The notes beneath the pieces are model-generated. The model saw only the letters and a program-made list of their open reading frames with translations, did not search any database and was not told the origin of the DNA. DNA of 14,295 nt from Chloroflexota bacterium (lineage in GTDB: Bacteria > Chloroflexota > UBA5177 > JANWHV01), in the NCBI GenBank assembly GCA_025924845.1, contig JAICHN010000084.1, positions 1 through 14,295 of the forward strand, in the 5' to 3' direction. Below, one piece after another: positions 8,346 to 14,295 of this stretch. The position numbers and the translations under genes are program-made. Numbering within the stretch: position 1 is the stretch's first letter; every line of letters begins with the position of its first letter.

Positions 8346-9962
8346 CTATCCCTCGCTATGGTCCGCCGGAACAGCACGCGCGTCCAGGACGGCGCCGGCT
8401 GAATCAAACGGCGCGGGCAGGGAGGCGAGCGGAAGCACCACGGCCATGACCGTCCCGTGCTCTCCGTCTCCGGCTGCTCCGTGCTCCGCCATGGGCCTAC
8501 TGCGCTCCACCCAGATGTGGCCGCCGTGGGCCTCTACAACTGCCCGGCTGGTATACAGGCCCAGGCCGGTACCGCGGATTTGCCGGGCAATCCCTCGGGC
8601 GCGCCAGAAGCGATCGAACACGCGAGGGATCCCGTCGGCGGGTATGCCCAACCCCGTGTCCTTCACCCGAATCACCACCCAACCGGGCGCGGGCGCGCCG
8701 GCCACGCGCATTGGATGATTGGCGGCGGCCGGAAGGATCGGCAACGATGTCGCCGGCTCCAGTTGCATCGTGATGGAACCGCCATCCGGCGAATACTTCA
8801 CGGCGTTGCCGAGCAGGTTATCGAACACCTGGCGCAAGCGAATGGGATCGCCCACGACCAGCAGAGGGGTCGAGGGTGCCTCCAGGGTGAATTCGTGATG
8901 TGAAGTATGCTCCCGAGCATGCTCTACGGCCTGCCGCGCCAACTGAGTAAGCGCCACGCCGCCGGGATCCATCTGTTGCACCAGGACGCCGTGCGCCGCG
9001 GCGGAAGCATCGAGCATCGTACCCATCATTTGCACGAGATCGATCGTACTCAGCATCGCTGCCGCAAGATGCTGATCCAGCCGATCCCTGGCCTCTTCCC
9101 TTGCCGAGGAGGTGGCAGCGACACGGAGCATGTCCACCACGCGGCGCGCCAGATCGATCCTCCCCAAAATAACAGTGGCCGGGCTGCGCAAATCGTGCGC
9201 CGCCATGCCCAACAACTCGCCGGGCTGCATTGATTCCTCGAGCGGCGCCTGTCGCCCCACTCCCACCGCGCCGCGCAATACGCCTTCCTCATCACGAAGC
9301 GGGGTCACGGTCCACAACGTCCTTACCTCGGCGTCGGTTGATCCCAGTGCCTGCAGTGCCACGTCACGGTGTTGGGTACCGGTCAGGGCCGACCATCTCA
9401 GGGGCAGCGCATCCAGCACCGGGGGCAGCGTGGTTGGGGTCGGAGGCGCGGCGCCCGCACCGCACCGCTCATCGCTCGGCGCGGGCGGCACGGTCGCGGC
9501 GTCGACCGGCAACAGCGCCCGCAATGCCGCATTCGCATAGGTCATCCTGCCCTCCGTGTCGCAAACCACTACCAGATCAGGCAGAGCGGCGACCACGGCT
9601 CCCCAGTACTGGGCCGCGGTTAGGGGAGCGGGTTCGGTCGCGACCGCCACCAGTCCCTCATAATCCAGGGGACCAGGGGCCAGGGTGCCGCCGGCCAGTT
9701 CTTTGGCCAGACGACGCAGGCTGCCCCGGCGACCGGGATTCACGAGGGTGCGCTTGATCAAGCGCACCCTCGCCACATCCTCGATGCCGTAGAGGCGAAC
9801 GGCATTCGGGGAGCGGCGGGGATGGATGAGGCCGGCCTGCTCCCACGAGCGCAATTGCGGAGGTGGCACGCCGGTGAGCGCCGCGACATCGGCGATCAGG
9901 AAATGGATGTCATCCCGCCCCTCCGGTGCGGGATGGGAAGGAACCGGCGCGCATTGCCTCAC
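8346..9962 (-). CDS. MerR-type HTH / PAS-like / histidine kinase fusion (paralogue 2, kaiC operon)
   Basis: A 538-residue soluble kinase with the same order of domains as the paralogue at 3894-5534. It has a MerR-like winged helix (~19-91, with VPPPQLRSWEQAGLIHPRR), a PAS-like domain (~118-237, with LVVVCDTEGRMTYANAAL), the H box AAHDLRSP with His256, N box DNLLGNAVKYSP (Asn382, Asn386), G1 DTGLGIP, F box VFDRFW and G2 GTGLGLYTS. There are no membrane segments. The DNA-binding head is nearly identical in the two copies, while the linker at ~150-185 and the last ~30 residues differ, so the two may share an operator but sense different signals. The GTG at 9962 has GGGGAG about eight bases upstream. 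It is the first gene of the kinase-kaiC-regulator operon, with a promoter at 10067-10075. A fused MerR head on a complete kinase is uncommon; possible autoregulation of its own promoter is an inference. Confidence 0.92.
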   Translation of the reverse strand: MRQCAPVPSHPAPEGRDDIHFLIADVAALTGVPPPQLRSWEQAGLIHPRRSPNAVRLYGIEDVARVRLIKRTLVNPGRRGSLRRLAKELAGGTLAPGPLDYEGLVAVATEPAPLTAAQYWGAVVAALPDLVVVCDTEGRMTYANAALRALLPVDAATVPPAPSDERCGAGAAPPTPTTLPPVLDALPLRWSALTGTQHRDVALQALGSTDAEVRTLWTVTPLRDEEGVLRGAVGVGRQAPLEESMQPGELLGMAAHDLRSPATVILGRIDLARRVVDMLRVAATSSAREEARDRLDQHLAAAMLSTIDLVQMMGTMLDASAAAHGVLVQQMDPGGVALTQLARQAVEHAREHTSHHEFTLEAPSTPLLVVGDPIRLRQVFDNLLGNAVKYSPDGGSITMQLEPATSLPILPAAANHPMRVAGAPAPGWVVIRVKDTGLGIPADGIPRVFDRFWRARGIARQIRGTGLGLYTSRAVVEAHGGHIWVERSRPMAEHGAAGDGEHGTVMAVVLPLASLPAPFDSAGAVLDARAVPADHSEG

Positions 9963-10017
9963 GGTCGTTGCTCCCCGTTCCCTGAAGGGGACGGGGCTCG
10001 CCCGAATAGGGGTCGTC

Positions 10018-10099
10018 GATATAGCGGCACTCGGCTCCCATGACTATATTCAAGCAATATAGCCGGATTATAGCAGGCTCCTGGACATTTAGCTATAGG
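10018..10099. repeat. Cluster of CTATA half-sites with a perfect dyad, candidate operator
   Basis: Five CTATA-type elements lie within 82 bp of GC-rich DNA: GATATAGC (10018-10025), ACTATATT (10043-10050), AATATAGC (10056-10063), ATTATAGC (10067-10074) and GCTATAGG (10092-10099). Two of them form a perfect 7-bp dyad, CTATATT-caagc-AATATAG (10044-10062), just downstream of the -10 element. A repressor- or MerR-type operator is plausible. The elements could also be chance AT-richness of a promoter. Confidence 0.4.
10067..10075 (-). promoter_or_regulatory. Extended -10 promoter of the kinase-kaiC-response regulator operon
   Basis: On the - strand the sequence TGC-TATAAT is a perfect extended -10 element. 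No good -35 hexamer is present at 16-18 bp, as is common for extended -10 promoters or for promoters that need an activator. Transcription would start near 10060, giving a leader of about 100 nt before the GTG at 9962. Confidence 0.55.
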
Positions 10100-10108
10100 G
10101 TATTCAGT

Positions 10109-10125
10109 GCAACCTTTAGCGTTGC
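10109..10125. terminator. Weak hairpin after greA
   Basis: GCAAC (10109-10113) and GTTGC (10121-10125) pair across a 7-nt loop, 12 nt beyond the greA stop. The stem is short and no T-run follows, so termination here is doubtful; the element is listed because of its position between greA and the next promoter. Confidence 0.2.
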
Positions 10126-10136
10126 CCGCCGACGCA

Positions 10137-10598
10137 CTATTGAATAGCGACGATATGCACGGTGCGCACGCCGGAGGGGGCGCGAACGTCAACCATATCA
10201 CCCACTTTGTGGTTCAACAGCGCGCGTCCCATTGGCGATTCATGGGAGATGCGGCCCTGAGCAGGCGATGATTCCAGGGGGCCGACGATGGTATAAGTAT
10301 CCTGATCCCCATCCTGCTCAATGGTGACACGGGCCCCTAACTGGACCAGGCCGGCAGTGGGATTGGTGATCAGTACGGCGTTGCGCCGAAAGTGTTCGAG
10401 GGCCGCGATTCGTCCCTCCAGGAGGGCCTGCTCCTCCTTGGCGTGATCGTAGGCCGCGTTTTCGGAGAGGTCGCCATCGTCCGCCGCCGCGCCGATCTGG
10501 GCCGCGATTTCCGCGCGTCGCACGGTAGTCAGGTGGGCGTATTCCACTTCGATTTGAGCACGGCCTTCAGCGGTAAGCGGTACGGGTTTGCTATTCAT
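10137..10598 (-). CDS. greA: Transcription elongation/cleavage factor GreA
   Basis: A 153-residue GreA, the usual length. Residues ~1-78 form the N-terminal coiled coil that enters the RNA polymerase secondary channel. Its tip carries DGDLSENAAYDHAKEEQ, with Asp43 and Glu46 in the places of the two acidic residues that help hold the catalytic magnesium for cleavage of backtracked RNA. The C-terminal FKBP-like domain shows the typical SPMGRALLNHKVGD segment (121-134). The ATG at 10598 overlaps the TGA of the small upstream gene by 4 nt (ATGA), so translation is probably coupled. GreA is a housekeeping factor and its position next to the signalling island need not be functional. Family assignment is secure; whether this is the only Gre factor of the genome cannot be told. 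Confidence 0.96.
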   Translation of the reverse strand: MNSKPVPLTAEGRAQIEVEYAHLTTVRRAEIAAQIGAAADDGDLSENAAYDHAKEEQALLEGRIAALEHFRRNAVLITNPTAGLVQLGARVTIEQDGDQDTYTIVGPLESSPAQGRISHESPMGRALLNHKVGDMVDVRAPSGVRTVHIVAIQ

Positions 10599-10909
10599 CG
10601 CTTCTCATTCTCCAAGTCCTCACCGCGACCATGCAGCCAGCTTTGGTGTTCAACATCAATACGATCCAACTCCGCGCGCAACTCCACGGCGCGCTCCCGC
10701 GCCACCACCAGGCGTGCCGCGCGGTCAAGCCCGGTCGGCCGGGGTGGGCGTGCATGCCGTTGTTCGGCCGCCTGGCGCGCCATAGTCAGTCCGCGCATGT
10801 GCGCCCGTCGTTCGGCGGCGCAATCGGCGCCGTTCCGGGTGACGCACTCACCAAGCAGTGTCTCCTGTCGATGATCGCCGGCATCGAGCGTATATCGATC
10901 TTCTTTCAT
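10595..10909 (-). CDS. Small hypothetical protein, translationally coupled to greA
   Basis: A 104-residue, highly charged protein that I do not recognise. It has a Cys pair spaced by seven residues (Cys22, Cys30), a middle Arg/Pro-rich part, and a C-terminal half that looks helical and could form a coiled coil (RERAVELRAELDRIDVEHQ, 71-89). There is no signal peptide or membrane span. That it is a real gene is supported by an excellent Shine-Dalgarno (GAAGGAG, six bases before the ATG at 10909) and by the ATGA overlap with greA. A role linked to transcription or to GreA dosage is possible only from position. The likely promoter is about 265 bases upstream (11173-11181), giving an unusually long leader. 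Confidence 0.65.
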   Translation of the reverse strand: MKEDRYTLDAGDHRQETLLGECVTRNGADCAAERRAHMRGLTMARQAAEQRHARPPRPTGLDRAARLVVARERAVELRAELDRIDVEHQSWLHGRGEDLENEKR

Positions 10910-11023
10910 TTCGCTCCTTCAGCAAAGTCAGGGCAGGCCGCACGGCCGCTCGGCGTCCTGGGGTGAGAGCACACCCGATTGGTGAACTAGCCACGAAAGG
11001 ACTGGCCGGCCAACGCCAACGTA

Positions 11024-11054
11024 GGATGGATTCACCGCGCTTCAGCGGGGCTCC
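11024..11054 (-). mobile_element. Relic resembling the right end of an IS200/IS605-type element
   Basis: On the - strand GGAGCCCCGC-TGAA-GCGCGGTGAATCC forms a 6-bp stem (11035-11040 with 11045-11050) with a TGAA loop and a single C:C mismatch. The layout GCCCCGC-hairpin-GCGGGGTGAATCC is typical of the 3' end of tnpB-only IS605-group elements and of the guide-RNA scaffold that overlaps it. No tnpA or tnpB survives nearby. The similarity is from memory of such ends, not a database match. Confidence 0.4.
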
Positions 11055-11172
11055 TGGGCGAGGCGGGAAACTACACGCCGACCAACTGCCTTGACTCGCC
11101 GCGAGAAGGCATGCATCGGTAATCCTCTTCGGCGGCGACGGGGAGGGGCTGACCGCCCCTTCTCTGCTTAAA

Positions 11173-11181
11173 AGTATACCA
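11173..11181 (-). promoter_or_regulatory. Extended -10 promoter candidate for the small gene-greA operon
   Basis: On the - strand TGG-TATACT is a good extended -10 element inside an AT-rich patch. A matching -35 at the right distance is not obvious. Transcription would begin near 11166 and run through the IS-end-like hairpin into the gene at 10909. Confidence 0.4.
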
Positions 11182-11246
11182 GAACGGCCAGGCCCCAAGC
11201 ATTAACCCTGAAGAGGCGAAGAGGGTGGGTGTGACTGGGGATTGAT

Positions 11247-11351
11247 ACGGTTGGCGAAACCGTCTGGGCGCGCGAGCATCTTGCTCGTCCCCGTCGCCGG
11301 CAGTAACGAGGACGAGCCGGGGACCCGCTCGGGGCACCCACCGCAGTGGGT
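11247..11351. terminator. Hairpin cluster behind xfp, possible terminator region
   Basis: Four perfect inverted repeats follow the xfp stop: ACCCAC-cgca-GTGGGT (11336-11351), GCTCGTCC/GGACGAGC around a 19-nt loop (11283-11317), CGAGCA-tct-TGCTCG (11273-11287, competing with the former), and ACGGTT-ggcga-AACCGT (11247-11263). None has a T-run. They could stabilise or end the ackA-xfp transcript. Confidence 0.35.
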
Positions 11352-11378
11352 CGCGGCTCGCGCTCCCAGTGCGTTGCC

Positions 11379-13817
11379 TTAGATCTCCGTCCAGTGCCAG
11401 TCACGAATCTCGGGCGCGTCCTCAAGATGCTCGCGGGAGTAGGCCACGGCCTTGGTGATCAAGGACTCCAGGCCGGCGATCAACTCCGGCGATCCCGGCC
11501 GTTCACTGCCCGCGCGGTTGAGCGCTTCAATGGCGAGGTGATAACGGCTCATGCGGTTGAGCACGACCATATCGAACGGCGTGGTGGTGGTGCCCTGTTC
11601 GTTGAAGCCGCGCACATGGAACCGCTCGGCATTTACCCTCCCATGCACGATTTCGTGGATCGCCCGCTGATAGCCGTGAAAGGCGAACACGATCGGCTTA
11701 TCCGCCGTGAAAAGCTCCACGAAGGCCGTGGCGTTCATGCCGTGGGGATGCTGATCGGGCGGGAACAGCGTCATCAAATCCACCACGTTGACCACGCGCA
11801 CCTTGAGATCGGGCGCGTGCGTGCGGAGCCAGTGCGCCGCGGCCAGGGTCTCCAGGGTGGGGATGTCGCCGGCGCAGGCCAGCACCACGTCCGGCTCCGC
11901 CCCGTTATCGGTACTCGCCCACTCCCAGATCGAGGCGCCGCGCCCGCAGTGCGCGACGGCTGCCTCCATATTCAGATACTGCAGTTGGGGTTGCTTATCG
12001 ATCACGATCAGGTTCACATAATCCCGGCTGCGCAGGCAGTGGTCGGCGACCGAGAGCAGACAGTTCGCGTCCGGCGGCAGATAAATGCGCGCCACGGTGC
12101 CTCGCTTGGACAGCATGACGTCGATCAGACCCGGCCCCTGGTGACTGAAGCCGTTGTGATCGTTGCGCCAGCAGGTCGAGGTGAGCAGGATGTTGAGCGA
12201 GGAAATAGGCTCCCGCCACGACAAGCCGCGTGCTTCTTGCAGCCACTTGGTATGCTGTACGGTCATCGAGGCCGAGACCATGGCGAACGACTCATAGGTC
12301 ACATATATCCCGTGACGCCCGGTCAAGGTATAGCCCTCGAGCCAGCCCTCGCAGTTGTGCTCGCTCAGCACCTCCATCACTCTGCCGTCCGCCGAGACGT
12401 GGTCGTCGATGCTGATCGTCTTGCCGACGAAACAGCGATTCTCAACTTCAAACACATTGCCCAGACGATTAGAGTTGGCTTCATCTGGACTGAACAGTCT
12501 GAAATCGGCCTGCGCGGCATTCCGCGTGTACAGGTCACGGAGCAGCGTACCGAGCACGCGGGTAGACTCATGACGCTCGGCGCCGGGTTGGGGAATGGGG
12601 ATCGCGTAGTCCTGGAAACGCGGCAAGTCGAGATCGACCAGGACTTTTCCGCCATTGGCGTGCGGATTGGCCCCCATGCGCCGATCGCCCGTGGGGGCGA
12701 GCGCGGCGAGCGAAGGGATCAAGGCGCCGTTCCGGTCAAAGAGTTCCTCCGGATTATAGCTTCGCATCCATGCCTCGAGCAGTTTGAGATGCTCCGGATT
12801 GGATCGCACATTGGCCAGGGGCACCTGGTGGGCGCGGAACGTCCCTTCCACGGGCAGGCCGTCCACCACTTTTGGCCCGGTCCATCCTTTCGGTGTCCGA
12901 AGGACGATCGCCGGCCAACGGGGCCGGCCTGAGAACCCATGAGCGCGGGCCTCCTCCTGAATGGCGCGAATCCTGGCGTAGCAAGTGTCCAGGGTGGCAG
13001 CGAACAGTTGGTGCGCCCGCATGGGATCGTCCGCCTCCACGAAATGGACCTCGTAGCCGTTCCCCTCGATCACGGCGCGCACATCCTCATCGCTCGCCCG
13101 GCCGAGCACGGTGGGATTCCCGATCTTATAGCCGTTGAGATGGAGGATGGGAAGGACGGCGCCGTCGCGGATCGGATTGAGAAAGCTCGTTCCCTTCCAC
13201 GAGCCGGCCAGGGGGCCGGTCTCCGCCTCGCCGTCCCCCACCACGGCGACGGCAAGCAGATCGGGATTGTCAAAGACGGCGCCGAATGCATGGACCAACA
13301 CATAGCCGAGTTCGCCGCCTTCATGGATCGATCCCGGGGTAGGCACGCTGACATGGCTGGGAATACCGCCGGGCGTGGAGAACTGGCGGAATAGTTGGTG
13401 CATGCCCTCCGTATCGCGGCTAATGCGCGGATAGATTTCCGAATAGGTCCCCTCGAGGTAGACGTTCGCCACCACGGCCGGCCCGCCGTGTCCCGGTCCG
13501 GCCAGATAGATGGCGTTGACGTCATGCTCGACGATCAGGCGATTCATATGCACATAGATGAAGCTTAGACCGGGCGAGGTACCCCAATGGCCGAGCAGGC
13601 GCGGCTTGATGTGCTCCGGGCGCAAGGGGACGCGGAGCAGCGGATTGTCCTGGAGGTAGATCTGGCCGATGGTCAGGTAGTTGGCGGCTTGCCAGTAGCG
13701 CTGCAGGCGATCGAGCAAATCGTCGTCCAGGGGCCCCTTCACGGGCTCCGGGGACGGGATAGGGGTGGTGCGGGCAGCATCGACGGTGCTGGAAATGCTG
13801 AGGTCAAATTGATACAT
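11379..13817 (-). CDS. xfp: Phosphoketolase (xylulose-5-phosphate/fructose-6-phosphate)
   Basis: An 812-residue thiamine-diphosphate enzyme of full family length. It splits xylulose 5-phosphate (and often fructose 6-phosphate) with phosphate to acetyl phosphate plus glyceraldehyde 3-phosphate or erythrose 4-phosphate, in the cytoplasm. The N-terminal half has GHWGTSPG (His77), GPGHGGP (His110), GIPSH (His155) and the cofactor motif GDGEAETGP (194-202). Later come FRAHQVPL (His330), [12 protein letters not shown] (485-496) and NGFSHQGPG (His559), so the active-site residues known from bifidobacterial enzymes are all present. The ATG at 13817 has AAGGAGGAG at ideal distance; an upstream in-frame start would lie deeper in the acetate kinase gene. 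The gene overlaps the end of ackA by 14 nt, so acetyl phosphate would go straight to acetate and ATP. Preference for one sugar phosphate cannot be judged from sequence. Confidence 0.97.
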   Translation of the reverse strand: MYQFDLSISSTVDAARTTPIPSPEPVKGPLDDDLLDRLQRYWQAANYLTIGQIYLQDNPLLRVPLRPEHIKPRLLGHWGTSPGLSFIYVHMNRLIVEHDVNAIYLAGPGHGGPAVVANVYLEGTYSEIYPRISRDTEGMHQLFRQFSTPGGIPSHVSVPTPGSIHEGGELGYVLVHAFGAVFDNPDLLAVAVVGDGEAETGPLAGSWKGTSFLNPIRDGAVLPILHLNGYKIGNPTVLGRASDEDVRAVIEGNGYEVHFVEADDPMRAHQLFAATLDTCYARIRAIQEEARAHGFSGRPRWPAIVLRTPKGWTGPKVVDGLPVEGTFRAHQVPLANVRSNPEHLKLLEAWMRSYNPEELFDRNGALIPSLAALAPTGDRRMGANPHANGGKVLVDLDLPRFQDYAIPIPQPGAERHESTRVLGTLLRDLYTRNAAQADFRLFSPDEANSNRLGNVFEVENRCFVGKTISIDDHVSADGRVMEVLSEHNCEGWLEGYTLTGRHGIYVTYESFAMVSASMTVQHTKWLQEARGLSWREPISSLNILLTSTCWRNDHNGFSHQGPGLIDVMLSKRGTVARIYLPPDANCLLSVADHCLRSRDYVNLIVIDKQPQLQYLNMEAAVAHCGRGASIWEWASTDNGAEPDVVLACAGDIPTLETLAAAHWLRTHAPDLKVRVVNVVDLMTLFPPDQHPHGMNATAFVELFTADKPIVFAFHGYQRAIHEIVHGRVNAERFHVRGFNEQGTTTTPFDMVVLNRMSRYHLAIEALNRAGSERPGSPELIAGLESLITKAVAYSREHLEDAPEIRDWHWTEI

Positions 13818-14295
13818 CGGCTCCTCCTTCTTGCCGCGGCAGATCATAGGTGTGTTCGGCAATCATCACGTCCTCGTCCGTCGCCATGACCCGGATGGTC
13901 ACCGGCGCGCCGTCCTCTGAGATGATCGGGGCATGACGGGCGTTGCGCTCGGGGTCGAGGCGGAGACCGAGAAACGTCATGTCGGCACAGATGCGTTCGC
14001 GAACCACCGCCGCGTGCTCCCCGATTCCTCCGGTAAAGACCAGGGTATCCAGTCCGTCCAGAGCGGCGGCCAGAGCGCCGAGGAACTTCCTGGCCTGGTA
14101 GCAGAAAAGGTCGATTGCCTCGCTCGCTCGTATGTCATCCTTCGCTTTGTCGAGCAAGTCGCGCATATCGCCGCTCGTCCCGGAGAGGCCGAGCAAGCCG
14201 GCTTGCCGGTTGATCAGCGTACTGAGCGCGGCGGCGTCCATGCCCCGGCCTTGCAGTAGGTAGAGCAGCACGCCCGGATCGAGGTCGCCGGGACG
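13804..14295 (-). CDS. ackA: Acetate kinase, C-terminal part (5' end outside window)
   Basis: The frame is open from the window edge to the TGA at 13804-13806, giving the last 163 residues. [12 protein letters not shown] (just inside the edge) and the nucleotide-binding [17 protein letters not shown] are signatures of acetate kinases, and [20 protein letters not shown] matches the C-terminal end of that family. The enzyme moves the phosphate of acetyl phosphate to ADP, giving acetate and ATP. The first ~60% of the protein, with the rest of the catalytic residues, lies beyond base 14295, so intactness cannot be checked. It overlaps the phosphoketolase start by 14 nt and is certainly in the same operon. 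A GTG inside the frame at 14271 is not the true start because homology continues upstream of it. Confidence 0.95.
   Translation of the reverse strand, partial: RPGDLDPGVLLYLLQGRGMDAAALSTLINRQAGLLGLSGTSGDMRDLLDKAKDDIRASEAIDLFCYQARKFLGALAAALDGLDTLVFTGGIGEHAAVVRERICADMTFLGLRLDPERNARHAPIISEDGAPVTIRVMATDEDVMIAEHTYDLPRQEGGADVSI

Larger units (their letters stand above)
10910..11378. other. 469-nt gene-free region: leader of the greA operon and 3' region of xfp
   Basis: No convincing protein gene is seen here. From low to high coordinates it holds two small hairpins near the next gene (GGCC/GGCC at 10936-10947, GGGTG/CACCC at 10961-10976), an IS605-end-like hairpin (11024-11054), a GC-rich hairpin AGGGGC-tgacc-GCCCCT (11144-11160), an extended -10 promoter (11173-11181), and four more hairpins between 11247 and 11351 behind xfp. 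The number of stems is high for a simple spacer. Confidence 0.55.

Noticed and set aside
8339..8407. TTG start that would lengthen the KaiC-like protein by 23 residues
   Set aside because: It would overlap the kinase by about 60 nt, the extra residues are not KaiC-like, and the ATG at 8338 fits the operon spacing.
10848..11198. Open frame of 116 codons on the - strand in the gene-free region
   Set aside because: Overlaps the better-supported small gene start, runs through the hairpins and has no Shine-Dalgarno. A trace of an old tnpB tail is possible but not shown.
11346..12932. Long open frame on the + strand, 528 codons
   Set aside because: It lies entirely opposite the phosphoketolase gene, which has all family motifs. 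The frame is open only because of GC-rich codon bias on the other strand.
1..14295. CRISPR array or intact insertion sequence
   Set aside because: No regularly spaced direct repeats and no transposase gene are present anywhere in the window.

Overview
The window is about 14.3 kb of GC-rich DNA, densely coding, from a bacterial chromosome. GTG starts, the mix of a debranching-type glycosidase, phosphoketolase plus acetate kinase, and KaiC-like signalling next to soluble kinases would fit a Chloroflexota (Thermomicrobia/Sphaerobacter-like) genome. That assignment is inferred from gene content and composition only; there is no rRNA or other marker to confirm it.

Region 1 (1-3756, + strand): the 3' part of a six-hairpin glycosidase gene whose start lies before the window, followed within a few tens of bases by an FAD-dependent DAO-family amino-acid/amine oxidoreductase. 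A short convergent spacer with a hairpin (3779-3796) separates these from everything that follows, all of which is on the - strand.

Region 2 (3894-9962, - strand, read from high to low coordinates): a signalling island. Its main operon holds a MerR-PAS-histidine kinase fusion (8346-9962), a double-domain KaiC-like ATPase (6680-8338) and a single-domain response regulator (6243-6683). The kinase-to-kaiC gap is 7 nt, and the kaiC-to-regulator junction is a 4-nt GTGA overlap. Downstream lie a small antitoxin-like gene (5875-6126) and a second MerR-PAS-kinase (3894-5534), a clear paralogue of the first. Both kinases lack membrane segments and carry a DNA-binding head, so sensing, phosphotransfer and promoter binding could sit in one soluble protein. 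The promoter of the main operon has a near-ideal extended -10 and a cluster of CTATA half-sites, including a perfect dyad. This island is the best candidate for an undescribed system: a cytoplasmic DNA-binding kinase working with a KaiC-like ATPase and a stand-alone receiver.

Region 3 (10137-10909, - strand): a small unknown protein gene with a strong Shine-Dalgarno, overlapping greA (transcript cleavage factor) by 4 nt. The leader region upstream (10910-11378) has no gene. It holds a hairpin resembling the right end of IS200/IS605-type elements, an extended -10 promoter and several further hairpins.

Region 4 (11379-14295, - strand): phosphoketolase (xfp) overlapping the 3' end of an acetate kinase gene (ackA, cut by the window edge). 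Together they convert sugar phosphates to acetyl phosphate and then to acetate plus ATP. No rRNA, tRNA, CRISPR array or intact mobile element was seen.
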